A stretch of DNA of 64,000 nucleotides from an uncultured Tenacibaculum sp. (lineage in GTDB: Bacteria > Bacteroidota > Bacteroidia > Flavobacteriales > Flavobacteriaceae). Under the pieces are notes generated by a model. The model worked only from the letters and a program-made list of their open reading frames with translations. It made no database searches and was not told the DNA's origin. The stretch spans positions 186,001 through 250,000 of the forward strand of contig CANMIL010000007.1 of assembly GCA_947497895.1 (NCBI GenBank). The letters run 5' to 3'. Numbering within the stretch: the stretch's first letter is position 1; every line of letters starts with the position of its first letter. A program made the translations under genes and the position numbers. Positions 42,161-50,152 of this stretch are shown here, piece by piece.

Positions 42161-43459
42161 ATGAAAAAATATATCGTATTACTAATCATATTGTCTTTCT
42201 TAGTCTCTTGTGGAAATGATAACACAGAGGTTTCCAATCCAAAACCTTCTCCTTCGGAAGAAAGCTCCAATATTTTGTTAATTATAGTTGATGATTTGGG
42301 AAAAGATGCCTTAGCAGGATATGCAGAAGGAACAATCAAACCAAATACTCCAAATTTAGATGAATTGAGAAATAGCGGGGTATTATTTAATAATTTATGG
42401 GTTTATCCAACTTGCTCACCGACAAGAGCTTCAATAATTACAGGGAAATATGGTTACCGAACAGGAATAAAATGGGCAGGAGATGTTCTAAGTAATTCTG
42501 AAACAGTTCTACATAAATATATAAGTGATCAAACCAATAATGAATATACAACTGCTGTAATAGGAAAATGGCATTTAGCAGGAGGAAACAATCGTACTTT
42601 TAACCCAGAAAGTTTAGGAATTGACTATTATGCTGGTCTTATCTCAGGAACGGCAGATTATTATGATTGGGAGCTAACGGAAGACGGTAACGTAACCAAT
42701 CAAACGAATTATATTACAGAAAAATTTACAGATTTATCCATCGATTGGGTTGCGCAGCAATCAAAACCATGGTTTTTATGGTTGGCCTATACAGCACCTC
42801 ATACACCTTTTCATTTACCTCCAAATGAAATGCATTCTCAGCAAGGCTTGGCTGAATATACCAATGGAGCTGATGTTTTACCTTATTATATGGCGGCTAT
42901 CGAAGCCATGGATTATCAAATAGGTAGACTTTTAAATAGTTTTCCTTCAGAAGAAAAAGAGAATACAACAATCATTGTTTTGGGAGATAACGGAACTCCA
43001 AATCAAGCCGCACAAACGCCGTTTAGATCGAGTAAGGTAAAAGGAACTTTATATCAGGGAGGAATTAATACTCCAATGATTATATCAGGAGCAGGAGTCT
43101 CAAAAACGGGGAGCGATAATAGTATTATTTCCAGTACTGATTTATATGCTACAATAGCAGAACTGTCAGGTATTTCCGTTAATGAAACACACGACAGTAA
43201 AAGTTTTAAGTCGTTATTGAGTTCTGGAAGTAATGCTCGAAAATATCAATATTCTGAAATGAATAATGATACTACAGATGCCTGGAGCATTAGTGATGGA
43301 GAGCATAAACTCATTGTTAATTCAAATGGAGAAGAGGAGTTTTTCGACTTAATGAACGACCCTTATGAACAAACAAATCTTCTTGGAGGCACATTAACTA
43401 ATGATCAAATGGGAAAAAAGAGCGAATTAGAAGAGGAGTTGTTGAAAATTAGAAATTAA
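42161..43459 (+). CDS. Sulfatase lipoprotein
   Basis: A 432-residue type I sulfatase with lipobox (Cys17). The catalytic Cys85 lies in CSPTRAS, the C-x-P-x-R motif that is converted to formylglycine; ITGKYG follows as usual. Metal ligands include the Asp pair at 44-45 (IIVDDLG) and the later GDNGTP. Sulfatases of this type remove sulfate esters from algal polysaccharides in marine Bacteroidota. It may depend on a formylglycine-generating enzyme elsewhere. Operon with the di-haem peroxidase. Confidence 0.93.
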   Translation: MKKYIVLLIILSFLVSCGNDNTEVSNPKPSPSEESSNILLIIVDDLGKDALAGYAEGTIKPNTPNLDELRNSGVLFNNLWVYPTCSPTRASIITGKYGYRTGIKWAGDVLSNSETVLHKYISDQTNNEYTTAVIGKWHLAGGNNRTFNPESLGIDYYAGLISGTADYYDWELTEDGNVTNQTNYITEKFTDLSIDWVAQQSKPWFLWLAYTAPHTPFHLPPNEMHSQQGLAEYTNGADVLPYYMAAIEAMDYQIGRLLNSFPSEEKENTTIIVLGDNGTPNQAAQTPFRSSKVKGTLYQGGINTPMIISGAGVSKTGSDNSIISSTDLYATIAELSGISVNETHDSKSFKSLLSSGSNARKYQYSEMNNDTTDAWSISDGEHKLIVNSNGEEEFFDLMNDPYEQTNLLGGTLTNDQMGKKSELEEELLKIRN

Positions 43460-43493
43460 TTATCTTGCTGGTAATTAATTAAATATTCAGTTA

Positions 43494-44405
43494 ATGAAGG
43501 GCATAGGAAATACACCGTTAATCAGATTAGAAAAATTAGTAGATAAAGATATGGCGGATGTTTATGTGAAATATGAAGGAGCGAATCCTTCGGGAAGTAT
43601 GAAAGATAGAATGGCACTTTCAATGATTAAAGGAGCCGAAGAAAGAGGTGAGCTTAAACCTGGAGGTACTGTTGTTGATTATACTGGAGGAAGTACTGGA
43701 AGCTCTTTGGCAATGATATGCTCCGCAAAAGGATATAAAGCTCATTTTGTTTCATCTGATGCTTTTGCCGCCGAAAAACTTCAAACGATGAGGTTGTTTG
43801 GAGCTACATTAGAATTAATTCCTAGTGAAAAAGGAAAAATAACGGCGAATGTTATTAATAAAGCTCTCGAAAGAGTTTCTGAAATAGCAAGTAAACCAAA
43901 TACATTTTATACAAATCAGTTTAAAAATTTAGACAATAAATTGGCTTATCATGATATGGCAAAAGAAATTTTAAACGATTTGGGAAACGATATTCATGAG
44001 TTTATAGCTGGAGTAGGAACGGGAGGTTGTTTTTCAGGGAATTCTGAAATTTTAAAAAAAGAAATCCCTTCAATTAGCTGTATTCCTGTCGAACCCTTCA
44101 ATGTAAGAACTTTATCAGGAGGTGATACATCAGGAACTCATAGATTAGAAGGAATGGGAGCGGGCTTCATTCCTGAAATTTGTAGATTGGATTTGGCGGA
44201 TCAAATAATTGCTGTGAAAGATGAAGATGCATACAATACGGCAAGAGCTTTAGCAAAAAGAGAAGGTGTTTTTGGAGGTATAACTTCCGGAGCTAATGTT
44301 TGGGCCGCTTTACAAAGAGCTAAAGTTTTGGGTAGAGGAAAAAAGATTGTTACCGTAATTTGTGACTCTGGTTTAAAATACTTACAAGGAGATTTGTATC
44401 GTTAA
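43494..44405 (+). CDS. Cysteine synthase-family PLP enzyme
   Basis: A 303-residue fold-type II PLP enzyme close to O-acetylserine sulfhydrylase and cystathionine beta-synthase. The PLP lysine is Lys37 (NPSGSMKDRMA) and the phosphate loop GVGTGG is at 173-178. The carboxylate-binding loop, TSGNTG in CysK, reads TGGSTGSS at 64-71, so the Asn that contacts substrate is Ser; substrate range may differ. It lies 34 bp after the sulfatase and 173 bp before cysS, so a sulfur/cysteine link is plausible. Confidence 0.9.
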   Translation: MKGIGNTPLIRLEKLVDKDMADVYVKYEGANPSGSMKDRMALSMIKGAEERGELKPGGTVVDYTGGSTGSSLAMICSAKGYKAHFVSSDAFAAEKLQTMRLFGATLELIPSEKGKITANVINKALERVSEIASKPNTFYTNQFKNLDNKLAYHDMAKEILNDLGNDIHEFIAGVGTGGCFSGNSEILKKEIPSISCIPVEPFNVRTLSGGDTSGTHRLEGMGAGFIPEICRLDLADQIIAVKDEDAYNTARALAKREGVFGGITSGANVWAALQRAKVLGRGKKIVTVICDSGLKYLQGDLYR

Positions 44406-44578
44406 GTATTAAAATCAGTAAATTGGAAGTAATTTAAAAAGAGTACAAAAGTAGATCAAGTTAAAGACATTTTATAACAAGAACAAACACTAATATTTAA
44501 CAAAAACTTCACTAAAATTCCATTTCTATATTCTTACTAAAGTACCTATCTTAGCATTCGTTAAATGCAACTATATCT

Positions 44579-46060
44579 ATGGAATTATTTAAGGAAAACG
44601 AACTTAAAATCTACAACTCATTATCGAAAAGCAAAGAATTGTTTAATCCTGTAACAGAAGGGAGGGTAGGTATGTATGTTTGTGGACCTACAGTATATAG
44701 CAATGTGCATTTAGGAAATGTAAGAACCTTTATGTCTTTCGATATGGTATTTCGTTACCTATTACATATCGGTTATAAAGTACGTTATGTTCGTAATATT
44801 ACTGATGCCGGTCACTTAGAAAGTGATGCTGATGTAGGAGAAGATAAAATCGCGAAAAAAGCTCGATTAGAGGAAATTGAACCAATGGAAGTAGTACAAC
44901 GCTATACAGTTGACTTCCATAAGGTAACTGATTTGTATAATTTTTTACCTCCAAGTATCGAACCAACAGCAACCGGTCATATCGTTGAGCAAATCGAAAT
45001 GATAAAAGAAATCTTGGATAAGGGATTGGCTTACGAAGTAAATGGTTCTGTTTATTTCGACGTATTAAAGTACAATGAAAATAGTCATTATGGAATTTTA
45101 TCAGGTAGAACTGTCGAAGATGCTATTCACAATACAAGAGCCTTAGACGGTCAGTCTGATAAGAAAAATCCTCAAGATTTTGCCTTATGGAAAAAAGCAG
45201 ATGAGCGTCATATAATGAGATGGCCATCTCCTTGGGGAGAAGGTTTCCCAGGTTGGCACTTAGAGTGTTCTGTAATGAGCTCAAAATATTTGGGAGAACA
45301 AATTGATATTCATGGAGGAGGAATGGATTTAAAGTTTCCTCATCATGAGTGTGAAATTGCTCAATCACATGCTTGTTCAGGTGTGCAACCAGTAAATTAT
45401 TGGATGCATGCAAACATGTTACTTTTAAATGGTCAAAAAATGGCGAAGTCATCTGGTAATTATATTTTACCTGAGGCGATTTTAACTGGTGAAAATGATA
45501 TTCTGCCAAAGGCTTTTAGTGCTGGGGTAGTGAGATTTTTTATAATGCAAGCTCATTATCGCAGTATTTTAGATTTCTCTGGAGAAGCTTTGTTAGCTTC
45601 GGAAAAAGGATTTAATAAACTGATGGAAGCTATTAAAACTTTAAATGGGGTTGAAGCTGGAAAAGTAACTTCTGATTTTGATGTAAGTGCATGGAGGCAG
45701 AAATGTTATGATGCCATGAACGATGATTTTAATACACCAATTCTTATCGCTCATTTATTTGATGCTGTTAAGTTTGTAAACTTATTAAAAGATAAGAAAG
45801 CGACAATTTCTGGAGAAGATTTAGAACTACTTAAAAATACACTGAATGCTTTTTCTTTTGATGTTCTTGGTTTAGTTTCTGAAACAAGTCAGCAAAATAC
45901 TAAAACATTAGATGGTACTGTTGAGTTGTTAATCAAGCTGAGAAAAGAAGCGCGTGAGAATAAAGATTGGGCTTTATCTGATCAAATACGTGATGAATTA
46001 CTGGCTTTGGGAGTTCAATTAAAAGATGGACGAGAAGGAACTACTTTTACAGTAAATTAA
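44579..46060 (+). CDS. cysS: Cysteine--tRNA ligase
   Basis: The 493-residue class I aminoacyl-tRNA synthetase. The HIGH-type motif VHLGNVRTF follows [10 protein letters not shown], whose Cys is a zinc ligand; [14 protein letters not shown] supplies further zinc ligands, and the KMSKS motif reads KMAKSSGN near 296. Length and domain order are standard. The yidD start codon follows its stop directly, so cysS, yidD and lgt are likely one transcript. Confidence 0.97.
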   Translation: MELFKENELKIYNSLSKSKELFNPVTEGRVGMYVCGPTVYSNVHLGNVRTFMSFDMVFRYLLHIGYKVRYVRNITDAGHLESDADVGEDKIAKKARLEEIEPMEVVQRYTVDFHKVTDLYNFLPPSIEPTATGHIVEQIEMIKEILDKGLAYEVNGSVYFDVLKYNENSHYGILSGRTVEDAIHNTRALDGQSDKKNPQDFALWKKADERHIMRWPSPWGEGFPGWHLECSVMSSKYLGEQIDIHGGGMDLKFPHHECEIAQSHACSGVQPVNYWMHANMLLLNGQKMAKSSGNYILPEAILTGENDILPKAFSAGVVRFFIMQAHYRSILDFSGEALLASEKGFNKLMEAIKTLNGVEAGKVTSDFDVSAWRQKCYDAMNDDFNTPILIAHLFDAVKFVNLLKDKKATISGEDLELLKNTLNAFSFDVLGLVSETSQQNTKTLDGTVELLIKLRKEARENKDWALSDQIRDELLALGVQLKDGREGTTFTVN

Positions 46061-46300
46061 TTGAAAAAGGTACTTACATATCCGTTTATACTGCTAGTAC
46101 GTTTTTATCAAACAGCTATTTCGCCATATACTCCTTCAAGTTGTCGTTATACACCAACTTGTTCTCATTATACAATAGAAGCTTTAAAAAAGCATGGCTT
46201 GTTTTATGGAGGTTGGTTGTCAATAAAGCGTATTTTTAGTTGTCATCCGTGGGGAGGAAGTGGGTATGATCCCGTTCCTGATAAGAAAAATAAAAAATAA
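46061..46300 (+). CDS. yidD: Membrane protein insertion efficiency factor YidD
   Basis: A 79-residue YidD protein that assists the YidC insertase. The motif [33 protein letters not shown] with three Cys, followed by [12 protein letters not shown], defines the family. It begins with a TTG codon directly after the cysS stop, with no ATG nearby, so coupling to cysS translation is likely. lgt follows after 8 bp. Confidence 0.95.
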   Translation: MKKVLTYPFILLVRFYQTAISPYTPSSCRYTPTCSHYTIEALKKHGLFYGGWLSIKRIFSCHPWGGSGYDPVPDKKNKK

Positions 46301-46308
46301 TAAAATAC

Positions 46309-47160
46309 ATGAATTTTTTATCTGTTGTTTGGGATATAAATCCTGAGATTATTAAAATTGGAGGTTTTGGAATTAGATGGTATAGCTTAATGTTTGTAAT
46401 AGCATTTATTCTAGGGCTTCGTTTAATGAAAAAAATATATATAGAAGATAAAATTTCTGTTGAAAAATTAGATCCTCTTTTTATGTACGTATTCGTATCA
46501 ATGTTGATAGGAATGCGTTTAGGAGATGTTTTCTTTTATAGTTGGGATTATTATCAAAATCATTTATTAGAAATCATTTTACCGCTAAAAAAACAAGAAG
46601 GAGCTTCAGCTATTTTTGGTTTACTTGATGGATGGAAGTTTACTGGTTTTACAGGGTTTGCTAGTCACGGAGCCGCTATAGCCATTCCGATAGCGTTGTA
46701 TTTTTACGCTAAGAAGCATTTGCAAAAACCTTGGTTATTTATCTTGGACAGATTAGGAATCATGGTTGCTTTAGCTGGTTTTTTTATTAGATTCGGGAAT
46801 TTCTTTAACTCAGAAATTTATGGAAAACCAACAGGAAGTAGTTTTGGAGTTATCTTTAAGAGAGCAGGGGAGACCGTACCTAGATATCCTACACAGCTAT
46901 TCGAGGCGTTTAGCTATTTAGTTTTATTCTTCGTTTTATGGCATTTTTACTGGAAAACAGATAAAAAGAATCAAAGAGGTTTCTTGTTTGGATTATTCAT
47001 GGTAGTACTTTGGTCCTTACGTTTCTTTATTGAGTTTTTGAAAGAAGCTCAAGTGGAAGGAAGAGAAGATTGGGTTTTCAATTCGTTGAACACTGGACAG
47101 GTATTAAGTATTCCATTAGTGTTAATCGGATTTTGGTTAATGTTTAGAAAAACAAAATAA
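46309..47160 (+). CDS. lgt: Prolipoprotein diacylglyceryl transferase
   Basis: The 283-residue inner-membrane enzyme that attaches diacylglyceryl to the lipobox Cys, the first step of lipoprotein maturation. About seven membrane helices are present. The family signature GRFGNFFNSEIYG-type segment (IRFGNFFNSEIYGKPTG near 160-176) contains the essential Arg and Asn, and PRYPTQLFEAFSYL follows. The many lipoproteins in this window are its likely substrates. Ends the cysS-yidD-lgt unit with a terminator. Confidence 0.96.
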   Translation: MNFLSVVWDINPEIIKIGGFGIRWYSLMFVIAFILGLRLMKKIYIEDKISVEKLDPLFMYVFVSMLIGMRLGDVFFYSWDYYQNHLLEIILPLKKQEGASAIFGLLDGWKFTGFTGFASHGAAIAIPIALYFYAKKHLQKPWLFILDRLGIMVALAGFFIRFGNFFNSEIYGKPTGSSFGVIFKRAGETVPRYPTQLFEAFSYLVLFFVLWHFYWKTDKKNQRGFLFGLFMVVLWSLRFFIEFLKEAQVEGREDWVFNSLNTGQVLSIPLVLIGFWLMFRKTK

Positions 47161-47181
47161 GAAAATATATTTTAGAAAGAA

Positions 47182-47206
47182 ACCGAGCAATATGCTCGGT
47201 TTTTTT
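47182..47206 (+). terminator. Intrinsic terminator of the cysS-yidD-lgt unit
   Basis: A perfect 8-bp stem ACCGAGCA/TGCTCGGT with a 3-nt loop followed by seven T residues, 21 bp beyond the lgt stop. Confidence 0.9.
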
Positions 47207-47237
47207 ATGAATTGAGATTATGAAAAGAGGGTGATTT

Positions 47238-48161
47238 CTATTTAAAATAAGTTAAAACATCATTACCAAGTTCATCGATGACACCACTGGACTTTCTTGA
47301 GCTATACTTTAAATTGAGTATGACATGATTTACCCCAAATGATTCTAATGACTTTAAATATGATAACAAAAACTTACTCCCAGTTCTAATACCTAAATGA
47401 ATAGGAGAAGGAGATGCGTTTTGATTATCTACTAAATCTATATATAGTGACTGCATATAAGGTTTCCATGGTTGTTCGGTTTTTTCAAGAGCATTGTGCC
47501 AATCACTCATGGATTGTTTCAACACATCAAAATTACCTGGATAATACAGCCAACCATCAGAGTTTTGAGCAATCCAATCTAAAGACTGTCCTGAATGTCC
47601 GGTAACAAGGAACGGGATTTTATAGCTTGATTTAGGGAGTAAGTCTATATTTCCATTCAAAGCTCCATAATGAAAAGATTCAAATGAAGGATAGTCTTTT
47701 AATAGCGATTGTATGTATTGAAAATTATCTTTAAATAAATCGTTCTTAATATGTATATTTTTATTAAAAGCTGGATATTCTGAAGGACGATCACCGGAAG
47801 CAATTCCAAATATTGCTCTTCCTTTTGATAGTTCTTGAATGCTTAACATGGATTTTGCTGTATGAATAGGATGACGAAGTGGTAGTATTATGGATCCCGA
47901 AGCTAAAGCAATTGATGAAGTTTGATTCATAATATGCGTCATGTAAACCCATGGATCGAACATTTGTCCCGCATCACCAAAATTAGGATCATGTAAAGGA
48001 ATGTCTCTAAACCAAAGTGCTTTGAAGCCTAATTCTTCAGCTTTTTTGGCGAGTATTTCCTGATCCTGCATGGAAGGAATAGAACCAGAATAAGCTTCAA
48101 TAGGAAAAACAAGCCCCAGGCTTAATTTTCCCTTTCTTGCAATCTCTTTTAATTTACTCAT
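47238..48161 (-). CDS. Luciferase-like (LLM class) flavin oxidoreductase
   Basis: A protein of about 307 residues of the bacterial-luciferase-like monooxygenase family, TIM-barrel, binding FMN or F420. Typical segments: LGFKALWFRDIPLHDP, IALASGSIILPLRHPIHTAKSMLSIQELSKGRAIFGIASGDRPSEY. The start may be 48161 or 48167; both overlap the end of the SDR gene (stop at 48154-48156), so translation is coupled. It belongs to the HxlR-operator operon, fitting a role in handling reactive electrophiles. Substrate unknown. Confidence 0.9.
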   Translation of the reverse strand: MSKLKEIARKGKLSLGLVFPIEAYSGSIPSMQDQEILAKKAEELGFKALWFRDIPLHDPNFGDAGQMFDPWVYMTHIMNQTSSIALASGSIILPLRHPIHTAKSMLSIQELSKGRAIFGIASGDRPSEYPAFNKNIHIKNDLFKDNFQYIQSLLKDYPSFESFHYGALNGNIDLLPKSSYKIPFLVTGHSGQSLDWIAQNSDGWLYYPGNFDVLKQSMSDWHNALEKTEQPWKPYMQSLYIDLVDNQNASPSPIHLGIRTGSKFLLSYLKSLESFGVNHVILNLKYSSRKSSGVIDELGNDVLTYFK

Positions 48162-48975
48162 CAACATGCAAATATGAGTTAAGCAATATTTGTTTTGTAA
48201 CTTTTATCAGTTCTTGTATTTTTTGTTCATCATAGTTATCTGGATGAGCGGGACCAAATGAACCTTTGTCGTTATCAAAATACTTTCCACTTTCATTTTC
48301 GTAAGTCGAAGATAATGCTAGGTCATATAAAATTTGGGCACCTTTATCTGCTGAAGACCAAAATTGTCCGTAGGCTTCCTGCACCATTTTTGTATTTAAA
48401 AGCGATCCAGGATTTACCGCAATGGTGTTAATTGAAGGATAGTTTTTTGCAAGATAGAACGACCACATGGTAATGGCCAATTTACTTTGAGCATAGGCTT
48501 GTTGCATTCCTAACGACTGTTTACCTGCTAGAGCTTCTAAAGATATTGAGGCTTGAGCTGCAGAACTTAGATTGATAATTTTTGAATGCTTACCTTTTTC
48601 CAATATGGGAAGTAATATTGAGCTAAGAATAAAAGGAGCGAAGTAATTGACGGAAAAACGAATATCATAACCATCTTTTGTTATTGGTTTACTCGTTGAA
48701 AATATTCCGGCATTATTGATAATAATATCAAGAGTTTTGTGATTATTAAGAATATTTGAAGCGAATTCATGAATAGAAGATAGGTCCGAGAAATCCGAGG
48801 TGTAACCGAATATGTTATCGTTGTTTGAAGCTTTTTTTATTTCTACTATGGTATTTGCAAGTTTTTCCACACTTCGTCCATGTAAAATTACAATATGTCC
48901 TTCGTTGGCTATTTTTGATGCGGCCAATTTACCTATTCCATCAGTGCTCCCTGTTATTAATATGGTTTTAGTCAT
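48154..48975 (-). CDS. SDR-family oxidoreductase
   Basis: A 273-residue classical short-chain dehydrogenase, start placed at MTKTILITGSTDG (48975). A longer open frame from 49035 would put the 17-bp operator inside the coding region and add a non-family extension. The cofactor loop TGSTDGIGK, the NNAG motif (INNAGIF), a Ser-rich strand before the active Tyr, and QQAYAQSKLA (YxxxK) are all present. It resembles retinol dehydrogenase-like SDRs. First gene of the operon with the luciferase-like enzyme. Confidence 0.92.
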   Translation of the reverse strand: MTKTILITGSTDGIGKLAASKIANEGHIVILHGRSVEKLANTIVEIKKASNNDNIFGYTSDFSDLSSIHEFASNILNNHKTLDIIINNAGIFSTSKPITKDGYDIRFSVNYFAPFILSSILLPILEKGKHSKIINLSSAAQASISLEALAGKQSLGMQQAYAQSKLAITMWSFYLAKNYPSINTIAVNPGSLLNTKMVQEAYGQFWSSADKGAQILYDLALSSTYENESGKYFDNDKGSFGPAHPDNYDEQKIQELIKVTKQILLNSYLHVDE

Positions 48976-48985
48976 CACTTTTTTT

Positions 48986-49002
48986 ACTATAAAAAATATA
49001 GT
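48986..49002. promoter_or_regulatory. HxlR-type operator in front of the SDR operon
   Basis: The 17-mer ACTATAAAAAATATAGT, identical to that at 30841-30857 in front of the HxlR gene. It ends 10 bp before the SDR start codon and, on the minus strand, overlaps a possible -7 box (TATATTTT), so a repressor here would block transcription directly. Confidence 0.65.
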
Positions 49003-49073
49003 AGCTAAATTAATTATAGTTTTTAACTCTGACAATAACGGTCAAAAAGGATAGTATATGAAGAGAGGTTTTT

Positions 49074-50069
49074 TTATAGAAAAACAGCGCTAATTTTCTG
49101 TAAAGCCTTCATGGTTTGTTCTTCTTTAACCGAAAGATCTTCAAGAATATGACTAACTTCATTTACATACGCGACATTTTCAGTTTCTCCAATTAAATGA
49201 AGCAAATCAGAAACCTTTTTCCAATCAATAGCGATTTCAGCATAGCTTTGGCTTGCCTCTAATAATTCGGAAGAATCCAATATATTGGCACTTTCTTTGA
49301 GAAAATCTCTATACAAATTTCTAAAAAGTGAACCACCTGTTCCCCCTCTTTCCATTAGAGAGGCAGATAGCTGAAAGTCTTTTTTTATTGATTTACTAGT
49401 TTTAAACCATTTCATGACTTCCAAGCTGGTTTTCGCTATTCCTTTGTATCCAATATTTTTTATTGGTGGATTCAAAAAGTCGGTAGCATTTTCATGTATT
49501 GCTATTGGAATTACTTTTTTTAAAGGTTTGATATTTTCGGTTTTTGAAATAGTATAAGATAGGTTTTTCGAAGACATTGGACCTCTTTCATTTCTGGCGA
49601 GAGTTAAACTCTCCAAAGATGTAATAGTATTTCTACCTTGTTGATTGGTATCATTCAGGAAAGCATTATACTCATCATAACCGTAGATTGAAGCATAATG
49701 GCCAGCAAAATGAATTTTATTCGAAAAGTATTCTAAATGATAACAATCTAACTTCAAACCTACGGGCATTCCTCTGTCCAATGAGTTTTTGACAGTTAGC
49801 CAAGCTCTCTTTATAGAAGTGGTTTCACTTACGTGCAAAGAGAGGTTTAAATTTCGACAGATATTCTGAGTTAATAGGTCGGGTTTTATTCTTCCTCCTA
49901 TGAAAGGGAAATCCATTATTTTCATGTTCCAAAAAATGTATCCCAAACCTTGTCCAATACCGAATAACATTGGTTCCGATAAATGTATTCCTATATGATT
50001 TAAAAGACTTCCAGTAGCGGTAGTTTCGCAGTGTTCACCAATAAAAGGTTGAAAATTTTCGATAATCAT
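49074..50069 (-). CDS. BtrH N-terminal/DUF4872 domain protein
   Basis: A 331-residue protein with the BtrH_N domain at the front: GEHCETTATGSLLNHIGIHLSEPMLFGIGQGLGYIFW (about 11-48), with Cys14 as likely nucleophile and a later GHYASIYGYDE segment. The C-terminal half matches DUF4872. BtrH is an acyltransferase that moves a side chain in butirosin biosynthesis; homologues in non-producers are common and of unknown function. It stands alone between the SDR operon and the TonB receptor; no biosynthetic genes are nearby. Confidence 0.88.
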   Translation of the reverse strand: MIIENFQPFIGEHCETTATGSLLNHIGIHLSEPMLFGIGQGLGYIFWNMKIMDFPFIGGRIKPDLLTQNICRNLNLSLHVSETTSIKRAWLTVKNSLDRGMPVGLKLDCYHLEYFSNKIHFAGHYASIYGYDEYNAFLNDTNQQGRNTITSLESLTLARNERGPMSSKNLSYTISKTENIKPLKKVIPIAIHENATDFLNPPIKNIGYKGIAKTSLEVMKWFKTSKSIKKDFQLSASLMERGGTGGSLFRNLYRDFLKESANILDSSELLEASQSYAEIAIDWKKVSDLLHLIGETENVAYVNEVSHILEDLSVKEEQTMKALQKISAVFL

Positions 50070-50152
50070 TTGTTCTTTTTTACAAATCTAACAGTGTGCT
50101 ATGACAATGTATTGTCAGGGGTGAAAATTATCGAAAGATAAAAAGGTATAAA

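Noticed and set aside
44406..44578. T-box or other riboswitch in front of cysS
   Set aside because: Only a small GCATT-loop hairpin is visible; no T-box sequence or terminator/antiterminator pair.
48976..49035. Longer SDR start at 49035
   Set aside because: It would place the 17-bp operator inside the coding region and add 20 residues not found in SDR proteins; ATG 48975 starts directly with the cofactor motif.
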